A stretch of 61,225 nucleotides of DNA from Streptomyces sp. NRRL S-87 (GCF_000719335.1 NZ_JOGB01000049.1:1-61225), one strand, 5' to 3'; positions 15,419-24,798 are shown, counted from the first letter of the stretch. Numbers and translations are program-made. Notes: generated by a model not told the origin, from the sequence alone.

Positions 15419-17029
15419 ATGGCGATGCCCAGCCGCCCGGGCGCGGAGCAGGGACGAGACGGCCACGGTGCCTCCGCCGCCGGGGCCGCCGCCTCCCCGC
15501 CTCCGCGGGCCGGCCGCCCCGTGCAGCCGCCCGGCCTGTCGGTGACCTGGCAGCAGCACGACCTGCTGCTGGACTCGTTCGAGCACCGCGGCACCGGCCG
15601 GCACGTCGAGCAGGTCTCCTGGCGCTGGCGCGGGCCGCTGGACGCGGAGCGGTTCACGGCCGCCTGGCAGTCGGTGGTCGACCGGGAGACGGTCCTGCGT
15701 GCCGCGTTCGCCTGGGACCCCGAGCCGCACGTGGTGCTGCACGAGCGGGCCGCCGCGGAGGTCGTGCGGCACCCGGCCGGCAGCGTCGGCTGGGACGAGC
15801 TCGTCGAACGCGACCGGCTGCGCGGGTTCGACCTGCGCCGCCCCGGCCCGCTGCGCGTCACGCTGCTGGACGAGCCGGCCGACGGCGGGCCCGCCGGGCC
15901 CGGCGCCCCCGCCGAGGGCCCCGGTCTGCCCCGCGGCGCGGACCGGGAGCCGGACGCGGGCGTCACCCGGGTGCTGATCACCTTCCACCACGGGCTGCTC
16001 GACGCCTGGAGCGTGTTCGTCCTCATCGACGAGTTCTACCGGGCGTACCTGGCCGGCGGCGCCCTGCCGGGCCAGGAGCGGCGCCCCGACCTGCGGGACT
16101 GGTCCCTGTGGCTCAGCCGCCAGGACCCGGGCCCCGCCCGGGAGTTCTGGACCCGGACCGTGCCGGCCGGGACCCCCGCCGTGCTGCCCGCCGCGCCGGG
16201 ACCCGACACCCTCGAGAGCGGCTGCGGGCGCGCCGAGGCGCGCCTGACCGCCGTCGAGGCCGACCGGCTGCACCGCTGGGCCGCCGCCCAGGCGCTGCCC
16301 GACTCCACCGCGCTGCAGGCCGTGTGGGCGCTGCTGCTCTACCGCGCCACGGGGGCGTCCGGTCCCGCGCAGGTCGGCTTCGGCGTGACCGTCTCGGGGC
16401 GCGGGATCGCCCTGGACGCCGTCGAGCGGCTGCCGGGCCCGCTGCGCAACTGCCTGCCGATGTCGGTGCAGGTCGATCCGGGGGTGCGGTTCCTGCAGCT
16501 GCTGACCGGGCTGCGCGACCGGGCCCTCGACATGGCCGCGTACGAGTGGGTCTCGGCCGGCCAGATCCACGAGTGGACCGGCCGCGCCACCCGCGGCGGC
16601 CGGCTGCTGGAGAGCATCGTCGCGGTCGAGAGCGCGCCGCACCGGGAGCCGGAGGCGCGTACCGAGCTGGCCGCCGGCGGCGTACGGGTGGACCCGCCGA
16701 GGGCGAGCGGGGTGCACACCGCGTTCCCGGTGGCCCTGTTCGCGCACCGCGAGCCGGACGGCGGGCTGACCCTGAGCGCGCTGCACGACCGGGCCCGGAT
16801 CTCGGCCGCCGACGCGCGTCGGCTGGTCGGGCACTGCGTGCGCCTGCTGACGGTGCTGCCGCGCACGGACGAGCGGACCACGGTCGCCGAGGTGCTCGCC
16901 GAGCTCGCCGGCCACGCGCTGCCGCGGATCGCCGTGCGGCGCCGCCCGGCCGCCGAGACGGGCGCCCGCCTGCGGACGCACTCGATCGGCGGGCGAGCCG
17001 CTGTCGAGCCGATGTCGAGCAGATCTTGA
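15419..17029 (+). CDS. Stand-alone condensation-domain protein (NRPS C-domain superfamily)
   Basis: This 536-aa protein has a Pro/Ala-rich N-terminus of about 45 residues, then a full condensation domain: LSVTWQQHDLLLDSF at the start, the catalytic FHHGLLDAWSV (His190, His191, Asp195; HHxxxDA in place of HHxxxDG), a second-lobe segment VGFGVTVSGRG, and PLRNCLPMSVQVDPG corresponding to the floor-loop and latch region. C-domains form amide or ester bonds between carrier-bound acyl groups and a nucleophile. No adenylation domain or PCP is encoded nearby, so the donor is probably an acyl group on one of the two ACPs. ATG 15419 follows AGAGGAGG. A SARP box lies 115-140 bp upstream. Confidence 0.88.
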   Translation: MAMPSRPGAEQGRDGHGASAAGAAASPPPRAGRPVQPPGLSVTWQQHDLLLDSFEHRGTGRHVEQVSWRWRGPLDAERFTAAWQSVVDRETVLRAAFAWDPEPHVVLHERAAAEVVRHPAGSVGWDELVERDRLRGFDLRRPGPLRVTLLDEPADGGPAGPGAPAEGPGLPRGADREPDAGVTRVLITFHHGLLDAWSVFVLIDEFYRAYLAGGALPGQERRPDLRDWSLWLSRQDPGPAREFWTRTVPAGTPAVLPAAPGPDTLESGCGRAEARLTAVEADRLHRWAAAQALPDSTALQAVWALLLYRATGASGPAQVGFGVTVSGRGIALDAVERLPGPLRNCLPMSVQVDPGVRFLQLLTGLRDRALDMAAYEWVSAGQIHEWTGRATRGGRLLESIVAVESAPHREPEARTELAAGGVRVDPPRASGVHTAFPVALFAHREPDGGLTLSALHDRARISAADARRLVGHCVRLLTVLPRTDERTTVAEVLAELAGHALPRIAVRRRPAAETGARLRTHSIGGRAAVEPMSSRS

Positions 17030-17063
17030 CAGCGTGGGCGACCACACCGTGAAGGAGTCGCCC

Positions 17064-17213
17064 ATGTGTCCCATGTACACCGAGGAGCATCGCGAGATCG
17101 AGACGGCCGTTTTCGGGCTGGTCCCCGTGGGCACGGCCCCGCCGCTGTGGCTGGCCGGGGCGGACGACGAGGACAACGCCGAGTCCTTCACCTTCGTCCG
17201 CGGCATCGACTAG
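17064..17213 (+). CDS. Tiny 49-aa protein, unknown
   Basis: A 49-codon ORF reads MCPMYTEEHREIETAVFGLV and ends NAESFTFVRGID. It starts 34 bp after the condensation gene, with GAAGGAG at 17050-17056 at good spacing before ATG 17064, and its TAG is 3 bp before the next ATG. The good ribosome binding site, tight packing and non-random composition (acidic, with FGLVPVGTAPPLWL in the middle) argue that it is real. It could be a small accessory or binding protein, or a precursor peptide. I do not recognise it. Confidence 0.55.
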   Translation: MCPMYTEEHREIETAVFGLVPVGTAPPLWLAGADDEDNAESFTFVRGID

Positions 17214-17216
17214 CCG

Positions 17217-17699
17217 ATGTCCCAGCTGTCCCCGCCGGCGGAGGCGTTCGTCGGCCACCTCGTCTTCCTGCCGCGGGAGGCGCTGCACGGCGCCGGACGC
17301 GGGCCGGTGACCCGGCCGGCGTACGCGGCGTTCCAGGCGGGCAGGGCGTACCCGGCCTTCCAGGCCCGTGCGGCGCACCCGGGCGCTGCGGACCGGCCGT
17401 CCGGGACCGGGCATCCGGTCGGCGGGGCGTACCCGGCGGGCGGCGCGTACCCGGCCCTCCCGCCGGTGGAACAGGCCGTCGTGGCCCTGCGCGTGGCCAC
17501 CGCCCGGCTGCGCCGGGTCGCGTGGCGCATCGTGCGGGGCCGGACTCCGACGGCTGCGCCGCCGGCCGTGGTCGCCGCCCGGTCGGGCGCCGCCGAGGGG
17601 GCCGGCGCCGTCACCGCGGTGGCGGGGGCCGCCCACCACGACGCGTCCTCCCGGGTGCCCGCCTCGGCCTGGTCGCCCTTCTCCTGGTCTTCGCCGTGA
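17217..17699 (+). CDS. Hypothetical Ala/Pro-rich protein
   Basis: A 160-aa frame begins MSQLSPPAEAFVGHLVFLPREALHG three bases after the preceding small ORF. The first ~25 residues look protein-like. The middle is low-complexity with repeated AYPA-type units, followed by one amphipathic helix (PPVEQAVVALRVATARLRR). It has no known domain. Tight spacing suggests translational coupling, but composition alone could also give a spurious frame in this G+C-rich DNA. Confidence 0.4.
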   Translation: MSQLSPPAEAFVGHLVFLPREALHGAGRGPVTRPAYAAFQAGRAYPAFQARAAHPGAADRPSGTGHPVGGAYPAGGAYPALPPVEQAVVALRVATARLRRVAWRIVRGRTPTAAPPAVVAARSGAAEGAGAVTAVAGAAHHDASSRVPASAWSPFSWSSP

Positions 17700-17834
17700 G
17701 GCCCGGGCGGTCCTCGCCGTGAGGCCCGGGCGGTCCTCGGCGTGGGGCGCGACGAGCCGGGCCCGGCCCTGACCGGCCGGACACCCCCCAAGGCGGCCGG
17801 ACACCCCCAGGCCCCGATGAGCTCAGAGGAAAGG

Positions 17835-18263
17835 ATGACCCGCACGATGTCGCTGTCGAAGCAGGGCCGCGGACCCGAGGTGTCCGCCTCGGTCGAGGAG
17901 TTCCTCGCCGCCCCCCAGCACGTGGCCGCGCTCACCACCGTCCGGCCCGACGGGACGCTCCACATGGCGCCCGTACGGTTCACCTGGGACGCGGCCGCCG
18001 GCCTCGTCCGGGTCATGACGGTGGCGTCCTCGCGCAAGGCCAGGAACCTGCTCGCGGCCCCGGGCGGCCGGGTCGCGCTGTGCCAGGTGCACGGGTTCAC
18101 CTGGGTCACGCTGGAGGGCACCGGCACCGTCGTGTCGGACCCGGCGCGGGTGGCCGAGGGCGTCCGGCGGTACACCGAGCGGTACTGGTCGGCGCCGCCG
18201 AACCCGCCCGGCCGGGTGGTCATCGAGATCGAGGTGGACCGGGTGCTCAGCCTCAACGCCTGA
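17835..18263 (+). CDS. PPOX-class F420/FMN-dependent split-barrel oxidoreductase
   Basis: This 142-aa protein fits the pyridoxamine-phosphate-oxidase-like split barrel: SVEEFLAAPQHVAALTTVRPDGTLHMAPV near the N-terminus, SSRKARNLLAAPGGRVALC in the middle and a C-terminal VVIEIEVDRVLSL strand. Members reduce or oxidise quinones and other small molecules with F420 or FMN. ATG 17835 follows GAGGAAAGG. It is the last gene of the rightward block and faces a strong terminator. A role in quinone reduction of the aromatic product is plausible but inferred. Confidence 0.85.
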   Translation: MTRTMSLSKQGRGPEVSASVEEFLAAPQHVAALTTVRPDGTLHMAPVRFTWDAAAGLVRVMTVASSRKARNLLAAPGGRVALCQVHGFTWVTLEGTGTVVSDPARVAEGVRRYTERYWSAPPNPPGRVVIEIEVDRVLSLNA

Positions 18264-18292
18264 CCGGGTCCCGGACGCGGCCCGCGGACAGC

Positions 18293-18340
18293 ACGCGCGC
18301 GGCGGCGCCGGGAGCCTCCTCCCGGCGCCGCCGCGCGCGT
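18293..18340. terminator. Bidirectional terminator
   Basis: A perfect 22-bp inverted repeat (18293-18314 with 18319-18340) has a 4-nt loop between the convergent PPOX and SnoaL-like genes. Confidence 0.85.
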
Positions 18341-18380
18341 CGCGTTCCGTCCCCTCCCCGGGCGCCCCGGCCCCCGGGCC

Positions 18381-18881
18381 TCACGCGCCCTTCGGGGGCG
18401 GGGTGCCGTCCGCCCACAGCAGGCGGAAGGACAGCAGCGTCAGCCGCCAGCCCTCGGGGGTCAGCCGGGCCTCGCCGTCGACGAACGTGCCGGTGGCGAA
18501 CAGCGGGGGCAGGTCGCCCTGCGGGCGGGCGTGGTAGGGGTGGTGCACGTGCGTGGACAGCATGTTGGCCCGCAGCGTCGCCCGGTCGCCGTCGAGGACG
18601 ACCAGGGCGGGGGAGCCCAGGTGCTGGGTGGCGGCGAAGGCCGAGAGGGCGGTGCGGTGGAACTCCGCCATGCCCTCGGCGCCCTGGTGGCGGCTCATCG
18701 GCGGGAAGGCGACGACGGCGTCCGGGGTGAAGAGCTCCGCGGCCCAGGCGTCGTCGAGTTCCTCGTCGTCGAGCGAGAGCAGGTAGCGGTCGAACAGGGA
18801 CGCGACGAGGGCCCGGGACTCCGCCGCGGTCTCCGCCGCGGCGCCGGTGGCGGAACCGGCGGGGGTGTGAGTGGAGGTCAT
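18381..18881 (-). CDS. SnoaL/NTF2-like protein
   Basis: This 166-aa protein has an NTF2-like cone fold pattern: LVASLFDRYLLSLDDEELDD, AELFTPDAVVAFPP, GAEGMAEFHRTAL and a C-terminal WRLTLLSFRLLWADG strand. Family members act as polyketide cyclases, hydroxylase partners or isomerases. It is divergent from the angucycline operon and shares its 166-bp promoter region, so it is probably co-regulated and active on the same intermediates. ATG 18881 is the first start of the conserved part. Two CTGAC words 11 bp apart lie just upstream (18924-18939). Confidence 0.8.
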   Translation of the reverse strand: MTSTHTPAGSATGAAAETAAESRALVASLFDRYLLSLDDEELDDAWAAELFTPDAVVAFPPMSRHQGAEGMAEFHRTALSAFAATQHLGSPALVVLDGDRATLRANMLSTHVHHPYHARPQGDLPPLFATGTFVDGEARLTPEGWRLTLLSFRLLWADGTPPPKGA

Positions 18882-19047
18882 GCCCGAGAATGCGCCCGCG
18901 CGTACCCGTGCGGGCAACCCCGCCTGACAAAGATCTGACGTAGCGGACCTTTTTCTGTCATTGCTTTTCAAAGGCCTGTACAGCTCGCTATTTACGCCCT
19001 GATCCGGCCCTCGCGATACTGGGCGCACACCAGTGGGAAGAGGGCAG
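18882..19047. promoter_or_regulatory. Divergent promoter region with possible SARP repeat
   Basis: This A+T-rich 166-bp gap separates the SnoaL-like gene from the angucycline oxygenase. CTGAC at 18924 and 18935 (GTCAG on the minus strand, 11 bp apart) repeats the word and spacing of the arrays at 3886 and 15277 and points toward the minus-strand gene. With only two copies the call is tentative. Confidence 0.5.
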
Positions 19048-20520
19048 ATGAGCACCTTTGATACGGACGTCGTTGTCGTGGGAGCCGGTCCCACCGGACT
19101 CATGCTCGCGGGCGAATTGAGGCTCAACGGAGTCTCCGTCGTGGTCCTTGACAAGCTCGCGGAGCCCATTCGAGAATCCCGCGCCCTCGGATTCTCGGCG
19201 CGTACCATCGAGGAATTCGCTCAGCGCGGCCTGATATCCCGTTTCGGTGAGGTCGGTGTCATTCCCGTCGGCCACTTCGGCGGCGTTCCGCTCGACTACC
19301 AGGTGCTGGAGGGCGGGTCGTACGGCGCCCGCGGCATCCCGCAGGCCCGTACCGAGGGCGTCCTCGGCGGCTGGGCCCGGGAGCTGGGCGCCGAGGTCCG
19401 CCGCGGTGTCGACGTCGTCGGTCTGGAGCAGGACGCGGACGGCGTCACCGTGACCGGCGTGACCCCGGACGGCACCGTGACCCTGCGCGCCCGCCACGTC
19501 GTGGGCGCCGACGGGGCCCGCAGCGCCGTGCGCAAGCTCGCCGGCATCGACTTCCCCGGTACCGAGCCGGCCATCGAGCTGCGCTTCGCGGACGTCGCCG
19601 GTGTCCAGCTGCGCCCGCGCTTCAGCGGCGAGCGCGTCCCCGGCGGCATGGTCATGGTCATCCCCATGGGGCCGGACCGCGCCCGCGTCATCTACTTCGA
19701 CAGTGCCCAGCCGCTGCGCACCGCCGACGGACCGATCACCTTCGACGAGGTCGTCGAGGCCTGGCAGCGCCTGACCGGCGAGGACATCTCCGGCGCCACC
19801 CCGCTGTGGGTCAGCTCCACCACCGACAACTCCCGCCAGGCGGCCGAGTACCGGCGCGGCCGGATCTTCCTGGCCGGCGACGCCGCGCACATCCACCTGC
19901 CCATCGGCGCGCAGGGCATGAGCGCGGGCGTCCAGGACGCGGTCAACCTCGGCTGGAAGCTGGCCCTGGACGTCAAGGGCCAGGCCCCCGAGGGCCTGCT
20001 CGACACCTACCACGCCGAGCGCCACCCGGTCGGCGCCCGCATCCTGACCAACACGCTCGCCCAGCGCATCCTCTACCTCGGCGGGGACGACATCACCCCG
20101 CTGCGCGAGGTCTTCACCGAACTGGTCGAGAACCACGAGTCGGTCCGCCGCCACCTGGTCGGCATGGTGACCGGCCTGGACATCCGCCACGCGACGGTCC
20201 CGGGCGAACACCCCCTGCTCGGCCGCCGCCTGCCCGACCGCGAGCTGGTCGTCGACGGGGAGAAGACCTCCGCCTTCGCGCTGCTGGCGGCGGGGCGGGC
20301 CGTGGTCCTGGAACTCGGCGACGGCCTCGGCCTGCGCGACGCGGCCGCCGGCTGGGCCGACCGCGTCGACGTGCTCCGCGCCGACCACCCCGACTGCGCC
20401 GCACCGGTGGACGCCATCCTCGTCCGCCCCGACGGCTACGTGGCCTGGGTCGCGCCCCTCGGCACCGGCTCCGAAGGCCTCACCGACGCCCTCTCCCACT
20501 GGTTCGGTCCCGCCAAGTAA
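19048..20520 (+). CDS. FAD-dependent aromatic polyketide oxygenase (PgaE/UrdE-type)
   Basis: This 490-aa flavoprotein hydroxylase has the dinucleotide-binding VVVVGAGPTGLMLAGELRL, the second FAD motif GRIFLAGDAAHIHLPIGAQGM, and the aromatic-PKS subgroup signature GHFGGVPLDYQVLEGG with ARGIPQARTE. It is expected to hydroxylate the angucycline skeleton at C-12/C-12b in the PgaE manner, or a related position, using NAD(P)H and O2. It starts at ATG 19048 after AGAGGGC. It is the first gene of the classic E-F-A-B-C-D-L order of angucycline clusters. Four paralogues are present in this window. Confidence 0.93.
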   Translation: MSTFDTDVVVVGAGPTGLMLAGELRLNGVSVVVLDKLAEPIRESRALGFSARTIEEFAQRGLISRFGEVGVIPVGHFGGVPLDYQVLEGGSYGARGIPQARTEGVLGGWARELGAEVRRGVDVVGLEQDADGVTVTGVTPDGTVTLRARHVVGADGARSAVRKLAGIDFPGTEPAIELRFADVAGVQLRPRFSGERVPGGMVMVIPMGPDRARVIYFDSAQPLRTADGPITFDEVVEAWQRLTGEDISGATPLWVSSTTDNSRQAAEYRRGRIFLAGDAAHIHLPIGAQGMSAGVQDAVNLGWKLALDVKGQAPEGLLDTYHAERHPVGARILTNTLAQRILYLGGDDITPLREVFTELVENHESVRRHLVGMVTGLDIRHATVPGEHPLLGRRLPDRELVVDGEKTSAFALLAAGRAVVLELGDGLGLRDAAAGWADRVDVLRADHPDCAAPVDAILVRPDGYVAWVAPLGTGSEGLTDALSHWFGPAK

Positions 20521-20568
20521 GCGCGCTCCGTCCGGTCTCGTCCCACTTTTCAAAGGAAGCGAAGAAGA

Positions 20569-21267
20569 ATGCCTTTCATCTCCGTCGAGGACAACCACCT
20601 CACCGTCCTCAACCTCTTCACGACCGACAAGCCCGAGAACCAGGACAAGCTGATCGAGGAGATGACGAAGATCGTCAACGCGGCGACGTACGAGGGCTGG
20701 ATGTCCTCGACCGTCCACGCCGGCGTCGACGCGCCGGGCACCGCGAACTTCATCCAGTGGCGCAGCGGCGAGGACCTGGAGAAGCGCTACGAGGGCGACG
20801 AGTTCAAGCACCGCACCATGCCGGTCTTCTCCGAGATCACCACCTCGATCCGGCTCCTGCAGAACGAGGTCGTCTACGTGCTGACCTCCGACGAGCTCGG
20901 CGGCAAGGTCGAGATCGGCCCGCACCGCGACGACTACACCAGCATCACCGTCTTCACGGTCACCGCCGACGGGCAGGACGAGGCCGTCGACGCCCTGGGC
21001 GCCGGCCAGGAGTTCATCAAGGACTTCCCGGGCTTCCGGTCGAACGTCGTGCTCAAGGGCCTGCGGGCCCGCGGCCTCGACGGCACCTTCGTCGTCACGT
21101 ACTCGCAGTGGGACAGCAAGGAGGCCTTCGAGGCCTTCCGCGACCAGGACCCGGAGCAGCACTCCGAGGCCCGCAAGGCCGCCGTGGGCCGGCTCCGCGC
21201 CGTGATCGAGGGCGCCCCGACCACCAACACCTACAAGGTGGTGCACACCCGCGCTGCCGGCGAGTGA
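20569..21267 (+). CDS. Antibiotic biosynthesis monooxygenase (ABM) family ring-cleavage-type oxygenase (JadG/AlpJ/GilOII-like)
   Basis: This 232-aa protein has two ferredoxin-like ABM domains. The first (about 1-105) begins VEDNHLTVLNLFTTDKPENQD and the second (about 115-215) begins DYTSITVFTVTADGQDEAV. The two-domain length and the place beside a PgaE-like oxygenase match the JadG/GilOII/AlpJ group, which opens ring B of dehydrorabelomycin. Ring B opening is the entry to benzofluorene (kinamycin), jadomycin and gilvocarcin skeletons. It starts 48 bp after the oxygenase gene with AAAGGAAG as binding site, and a terminator-like hairpin follows. If correct, the product skeleton is a rearranged rather than a simple angucycline. 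Confidence 0.82.
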   Translation: MPFISVEDNHLTVLNLFTTDKPENQDKLIEEMTKIVNAATYEGWMSSTVHAGVDAPGTANFIQWRSGEDLEKRYEGDEFKHRTMPVFSEITTSIRLLQNEVVYVLTSDELGGKVEIGPHRDDYTSITVFTVTADGQDEAVDALGAGQEFIKDFPGFRSNVVLKGLRARGLDGTFVVTYSQWDSKEAFEAFRDQDPEQHSEARKAAVGRLRAVIEGAPTTNTYKVVHTRAAGE

Positions 21268-21610
21268 TCCGGCGCGCCGGCCACGGCGCGACCGCCGGCA
21301 CACGCCGCTGCCGCACACGCCCCGGACGCCCGGCTCCCCGCTTCGGGGGCCGGGCGTCCCGCGCACCCGCCCGCGCCGCCGCGTACCGCGTACGCCCCGG
21401 GGCCCGGCCGCGTGCACGAACCCTTCCGCCGAAGCGTTCGGCGGGCGCCGCGCCGTCCCGCTCCGGTGGAATTCGAGAATCCTCCGGGCGTGGCCCTATC
21501 GGCATGCGGGACCGTCGAGGTGGCTGGCGAATGCACTTTCGGCCACGGAATCCCAAGGCCTCGGCCTGACCGCGATCCCCTCCCACGCAACCGCTGAGGA
21601 GCTACACCGT
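21268..21610 (+). promoter_or_regulatory. Intergenic region before the PKS core operon
   Basis: This 343-bp region has no gene. A hairpin terminator lies at 21324-21359. The more A+T-rich 21460-21600 part presumably carries the main promoter of the cyclase-KS-CLF-ACP-KR-ARO operon. GAGGAG lies just before ATG 21611. Confidence 0.5.
21324..21359 (+). terminator. Hairpin terminator after the ABM oxygenase
   Basis: A 10-bp outer stem (21324-21333 with 21350-21359) has an inner run of C pairing with G and a CTTC-type loop, 57 bp after the stop codon. Confidence 0.6.
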
Positions 21611-21940
21611 ATGCACAGCACGCTGATTGTCGCCCGGATGGCAGCGGCATCCGCCACCGATGTGGCCAAGCTGTTCTCCGACTTCGACGCGACGGAAATG
21701 CCTCACAGGATGGGGACGCGCCGCCGCCAGCTGTTCTCGTACCGGGGCCTGTACTTCCACCTCCAGGACTTCGACGAGGACAACGGGGGCGAGCTGATCG
21801 AGCAGGCGAAGTCCGATTCGCGCTTCGTCCAGATCAGCGAGGACCTCAAGCCCTTCATCGAGGCCTACGACCCCAAGACCTGGCGCTCGCCGGCCGACGC
21901 CATGGCGCAGCGCTTCTACAACTGGGAGGCGAAGGCGTGA
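21611..21940 (+). CDS. TcmI/JadI-type polyketide cyclase
   Basis: This 109-aa protein starts [20 protein letters not shown] and includes [20 protein letters not shown], the conserved segment of the TcmI family of small dimeric cyclases (ferredoxin-like fold). It closes later rings of the decaketide, angular rather than linear in clusters with this order (LanF/UrdF/JadI). The stop overlaps the KS start at 21937. The small size is normal for the family. Confidence 0.93.
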   Translation: MHSTLIVARMAAASATDVAKLFSDFDATEMPHRMGTRRRQLFSYRGLYFHLQDFDEDNGGELIEQAKSDSRFVQISEDLKPFIEAYDPKTWRSPADAMAQRFYNWEAKA

Positions 21941-23208
21941 ACCGGCGACGCGTAGTCATCACCGGAATCGAGGTGATCGCGCCCGGCGGTGTCGGCAAGG
22001 AGAAGTTCTGGAACCTGCTGAGCGAGGGCCGTACGGCCACGCGCGGCATCACGTTCTTCGACCCGGCGCAGTTCCGCTCCCGGGTGGCCGCCGAGGTCGA
22101 CTTCGACCCGCACGCGCACGGCCTGACCCCGCAGGAGGTGCGCCGCCTGGACCGGGCCGCGCAGTTCGCGGTCGTCGCCTCGCGCGGTGCGGTCGCCGAC
22201 AGCGGCATCGACCTCGCCGGGTACGACCCGCACCGCATCGGCGTCACCGTCGGCAGCGCCGTCGGCGCCACGATGGGCCTCGACCAGGAGTACCGGGTCG
22301 TCTCCGACGGCGGCCGGCTCGACCTGGTCGACCACGCCTACGCGGTGCCGCACCTGTACGACTACATGGTGCCGAGCTCCTTCGCGGCCGAGGTCGCCTG
22401 GGCCGTCGGTGCCGAGGGCCCCTCCACCGTGGTCTCCACCGGCTGCACCTCCGGCATCGACTCGGTGGGCTACGCCATCGAGCTGGTGCGCGAGGGCACC
22501 GCCGACGTGGTGATCGCCGGTTCGTCCGACGCGCCGATCTCGCCGATCACCATGGCCTGCTTCGACGCGATCAAGGCGACCACCCCGCGGTTCGACGAGC
22601 CCGAGCGCGCCTCCCGGCCCTTCGACGGCACCCGCAACGGCTTCGTCCTGGGCGAGGGCACCGCCTTCTTCGTCCTGGAGGAGCTGGAGAGCGCCAAGAA
22701 GCGCGGCGCCCACATCTACGCGGAGATCGCCGGCTACGCCACCCGCTCCAACGCGTACCACATGACGGGCCTGCGGCCCGACGGCGTCGAGATGTCCGAG
22801 GCGATCAACCTCGCGCTCGCCGAGGCCCGGCTCAACCCCGAGGCCATCGACTACATCAACGCGCACGGCTCGGGGACCAAGCAGAACGACCGCCACGAGA
22901 CGGCCGCGTTCAAGCGGAGCCTCGGCGACCACGCGTACCGCACGCCGGTCAGCTCCATCAAGTCGATGGTCGGGCACTCGCTCGGCGCCATCGGTTCCAT
23001 CGAGATCGCCGCGTCGGCGCTGGCCATGGAGTACGACGTCGTGCCCCCGACGGCCAACCTCACCACGCCCGACCCCGAGTGCGACCTCGACTACGTCCCC
23101 GTCACCGCGCGCGACCAGCTCGTCGACGCGGTCCTCACGGTCGGCAGCGGATTCGGCGGCTTCCAGAGCGCCATGGTGCTGGCCAGTCCCGAAAGGAGCC
23201 TCGTATGA
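21937..23208 (+). CDS. Type II PKS ketosynthase alpha (angucycline core)
   Basis: This 423-aa KS has intact catalysis: Cys170 in [25 protein letters not shown] and [17 protein letters not shown] 21937 overlaps the cyclase stop and the TGA overlaps the CLF start. With the CLF, ACP, KR and aromatase that follow it should give a C9-reduced decaketide. It is closer to standard angucycline KSs than the KS at 6016. The two KS genes differ enough that recent tandem duplication is unlikely. Confidence 0.96.
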   Translation: MNRRRVVITGIEVIAPGGVGKEKFWNLLSEGRTATRGITFFDPAQFRSRVAAEVDFDPHAHGLTPQEVRRLDRAAQFAVVASRGAVADSGIDLAGYDPHRIGVTVGSAVGATMGLDQEYRVVSDGGRLDLVDHAYAVPHLYDYMVPSSFAAEVAWAVGAEGPSTVVSTGCTSGIDSVGYAIELVREGTADVVIAGSSDAPISPITMACFDAIKATTPRFDEPERASRPFDGTRNGFVLGEGTAFFVLEELESAKKRGAHIYAEIAGYATRSNAYHMTGLRPDGVEMSEAINLALAEARLNPEAIDYINAHGSGTKQNDRHETAAFKRSLGDHAYRTPVSSIKSMVGHSLGAIGSIEIAASALAMEYDVVPPTANLTTPDPECDLDYVPVTARDQLVDAVLTVGSGFGGFQSAMVLASPERSLV

Positions 23209-24419
23209 CCACGTCGGTGGTGGTCACCGGCCTGGGCATCGCCTCCCCCAACGGGCTCGGTGCCGAGGACTACTGGAACGCGACCCTGGGCGCGAAGAAC
23301 GGCATCGGCCGGATCACCCGCTTCGACCCGGCCGGCTACCCGGCCAAGCTGGCCGGCGAGATCCCCGGCTTCGTCGCCGAGGACCACCTGCCCAGCCGCC
23401 TGCTGCCGCAGACCGACCGGGTCACCCGGCTCGCGCTGGTGGCCACGGACTGGGCACTGGCGGACGCGGGCGTCGACCCCAAGGAGCAGCCCGAGTTCGA
23501 CATGGGCGTCATCACGGCGTCCGCGGCCGGCGGCTTCGAGTTCGGCCAGGGCGAGCTGCAGAGCCTGTGGGCCCGCGGCAGCCAGTACGTCTCGGCGTAC
23601 CAGTCCTTCGCCTGGTTCTACGCCGTCAACAGCGGCCAGATCTCGATCCGCAACGGGATGAAGGGCCCCGCCGGCGTCGTCGTCAGCGAGGGTGCCGGCG
23701 GTCTCGACGCGGTCGCCCAGGCCCGCCGCCAGATCCGCAAGGGCACCTCGCTGATCGTCACCGGCGGCATCGACGCCTCGGTCTGCACCTGGGGCTGGGT
23801 GGCGCAGCTGTCCACGGGCAAGCTCAGCACCAGCGACGAGCCCACCCGCGCCTACCTGCCCTTCGACCGCGAGGCCCGCGGCTACGTCCCCGGCGAGGGC
23901 GGCGCGATCCTCATCGCCGAGGACGCCGACGCGGCCCGCGCCCGCGGCGCGCACATCTACGGCGAGATCGCAGGCTACGGCGCGACGATCGACCCCAAGC
24001 CGGGCAGCGGCCGCGAGCCGGGCCTGCGCAAGGCGATCCAGATCGCGCTGGCCGACGCCGGGGTGCCCTCCAGCGACGTGGACGTGGTCTTCGCCGACGG
24101 TGCCGGAGACCCGACCCTGGACCGGATCGAGGCCGAGGCGATCAGCGCCGTCTTCGGACCGCGCGCCGTCCCGGTGACCGTGCCCAAGACCATGACGGGC
24201 CGCCTGTACTCGGGAGCCTCGCCGCTGGACCTGGCCGCAGCGTTCTTCTCGATCCGCGACGGGGTCATCCCGCCGACCGTGCACGTCGACCCGTGTCCGG
24301 ACTACCCGCTGGACCTGGTCCTCGGCCAGCCGCGCAAGGCCGAGGTGCGCACCGCCCTCGTCCTGGCCCGCGGCAGCGGCGGCTTCAACTCCGCCATGGT
24401 CGTCCGCGCCGCCGACTAG
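23205..24419 (+). CDS. Chain length factor / KS beta (angucycline core)
   Basis: This 404-aa CLF has no N-terminal extension ([19 protein letters not shown]). The position that is Cys in KS and normally Gln in CLFs is Gly here ([10 protein letters not shown], Gly163), whereas the CLF at 7287 has Gln. The rest is standard ([42 protein letters not shown]). It controls chain length together with the KS at 21937. The missing Gln may affect decarboxylative self-priming, so this pair may depend on another priming route. Confidence 0.95.
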   Translation: MTTSVVVTGLGIASPNGLGAEDYWNATLGAKNGIGRITRFDPAGYPAKLAGEIPGFVAEDHLPSRLLPQTDRVTRLALVATDWALADAGVDPKEQPEFDMGVITASAAGGFEFGQGELQSLWARGSQYVSAYQSFAWFYAVNSGQISIRNGMKGPAGVVVSEGAGGLDAVAQARRQIRKGTSLIVTGGIDASVCTWGWVAQLSTGKLSTSDEPTRAYLPFDREARGYVPGEGGAILIAEDADAARARGAHIYGEIAGYGATIDPKPGSGREPGLRKAIQIALADAGVPSSDVDVVFADGAGDPTLDRIEAEAISAVFGPRAVPVTVPKTMTGRLYSGASPLDLAAAFFSIRDGVIPPTVHVDPCPDYPLDLVLGQPRKAEVRTALVLARGSGGFNSAMVVRAAD

Positions 24420-24528
24420 CCGTGCCGCCGACCGGCCGCCCGGGTCCCGTCGCCCGCGCGGCCGGCGGCGCGGCGCCGCACGCGCCCACCGAACCCACAC
24501 CAGCTCACGGATGAAAAGGACTTCCACC

Positions 24529-24798
24529 ATGGCCACCAAGGCGTTCACGCTCGACGACCTCAAGCGCATCCTGCAGGAGGCCGCGGGTGTGGCCGAGGGC
24601 GTCGACCTGGACGGCGACATCCTCGACACCGAGTTCGACGTGCTCGGCTACGAGTCCCTCGCGCTGCTGGAGGCCGGCAGCCTCATCGAGCGCGAGTACG
24701 GCATCTCCCTCGACGAGGAGGCCGTCAACGACGCCAACACCCCGCGGGCCTTCATAGAGGTCGTCAACACCCAGCTCGTTCCGGCCCCGGCCGCCTGA
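24529..24798 (+). CDS. Acyl carrier protein (angucycline core)
   Basis: This 89-aa ACP has its phosphopantetheine Ser43 in FDVLGYESLALLE (YES instead of the common YDS), with helix three in ISLDEEAVNDANTPRAFIE. It carries the decaketide chain. ATG 24529 was preferred over the upstream in-frame ATG 24511 because AAAAGGA at 24514-24520 sits at the right distance. A 109-bp gap separates it from the CLF, which is common in these operons. Confidence 0.95.
   Translation: MATKAFTLDDLKRILQEAAGVAEGVDLDGDILDTEFDVLGYESLALLEAGSLIEREYGISLDEEAVNDANTPRAFIEVVNTQLVPAPAA

Noticed and set aside
18531..18938. Plus-strand frame opposite the SnoaL-like gene
   Set aside because: It is an antisense shadow without homology; the minus-strand frame shows clear NTF2-like motifs.
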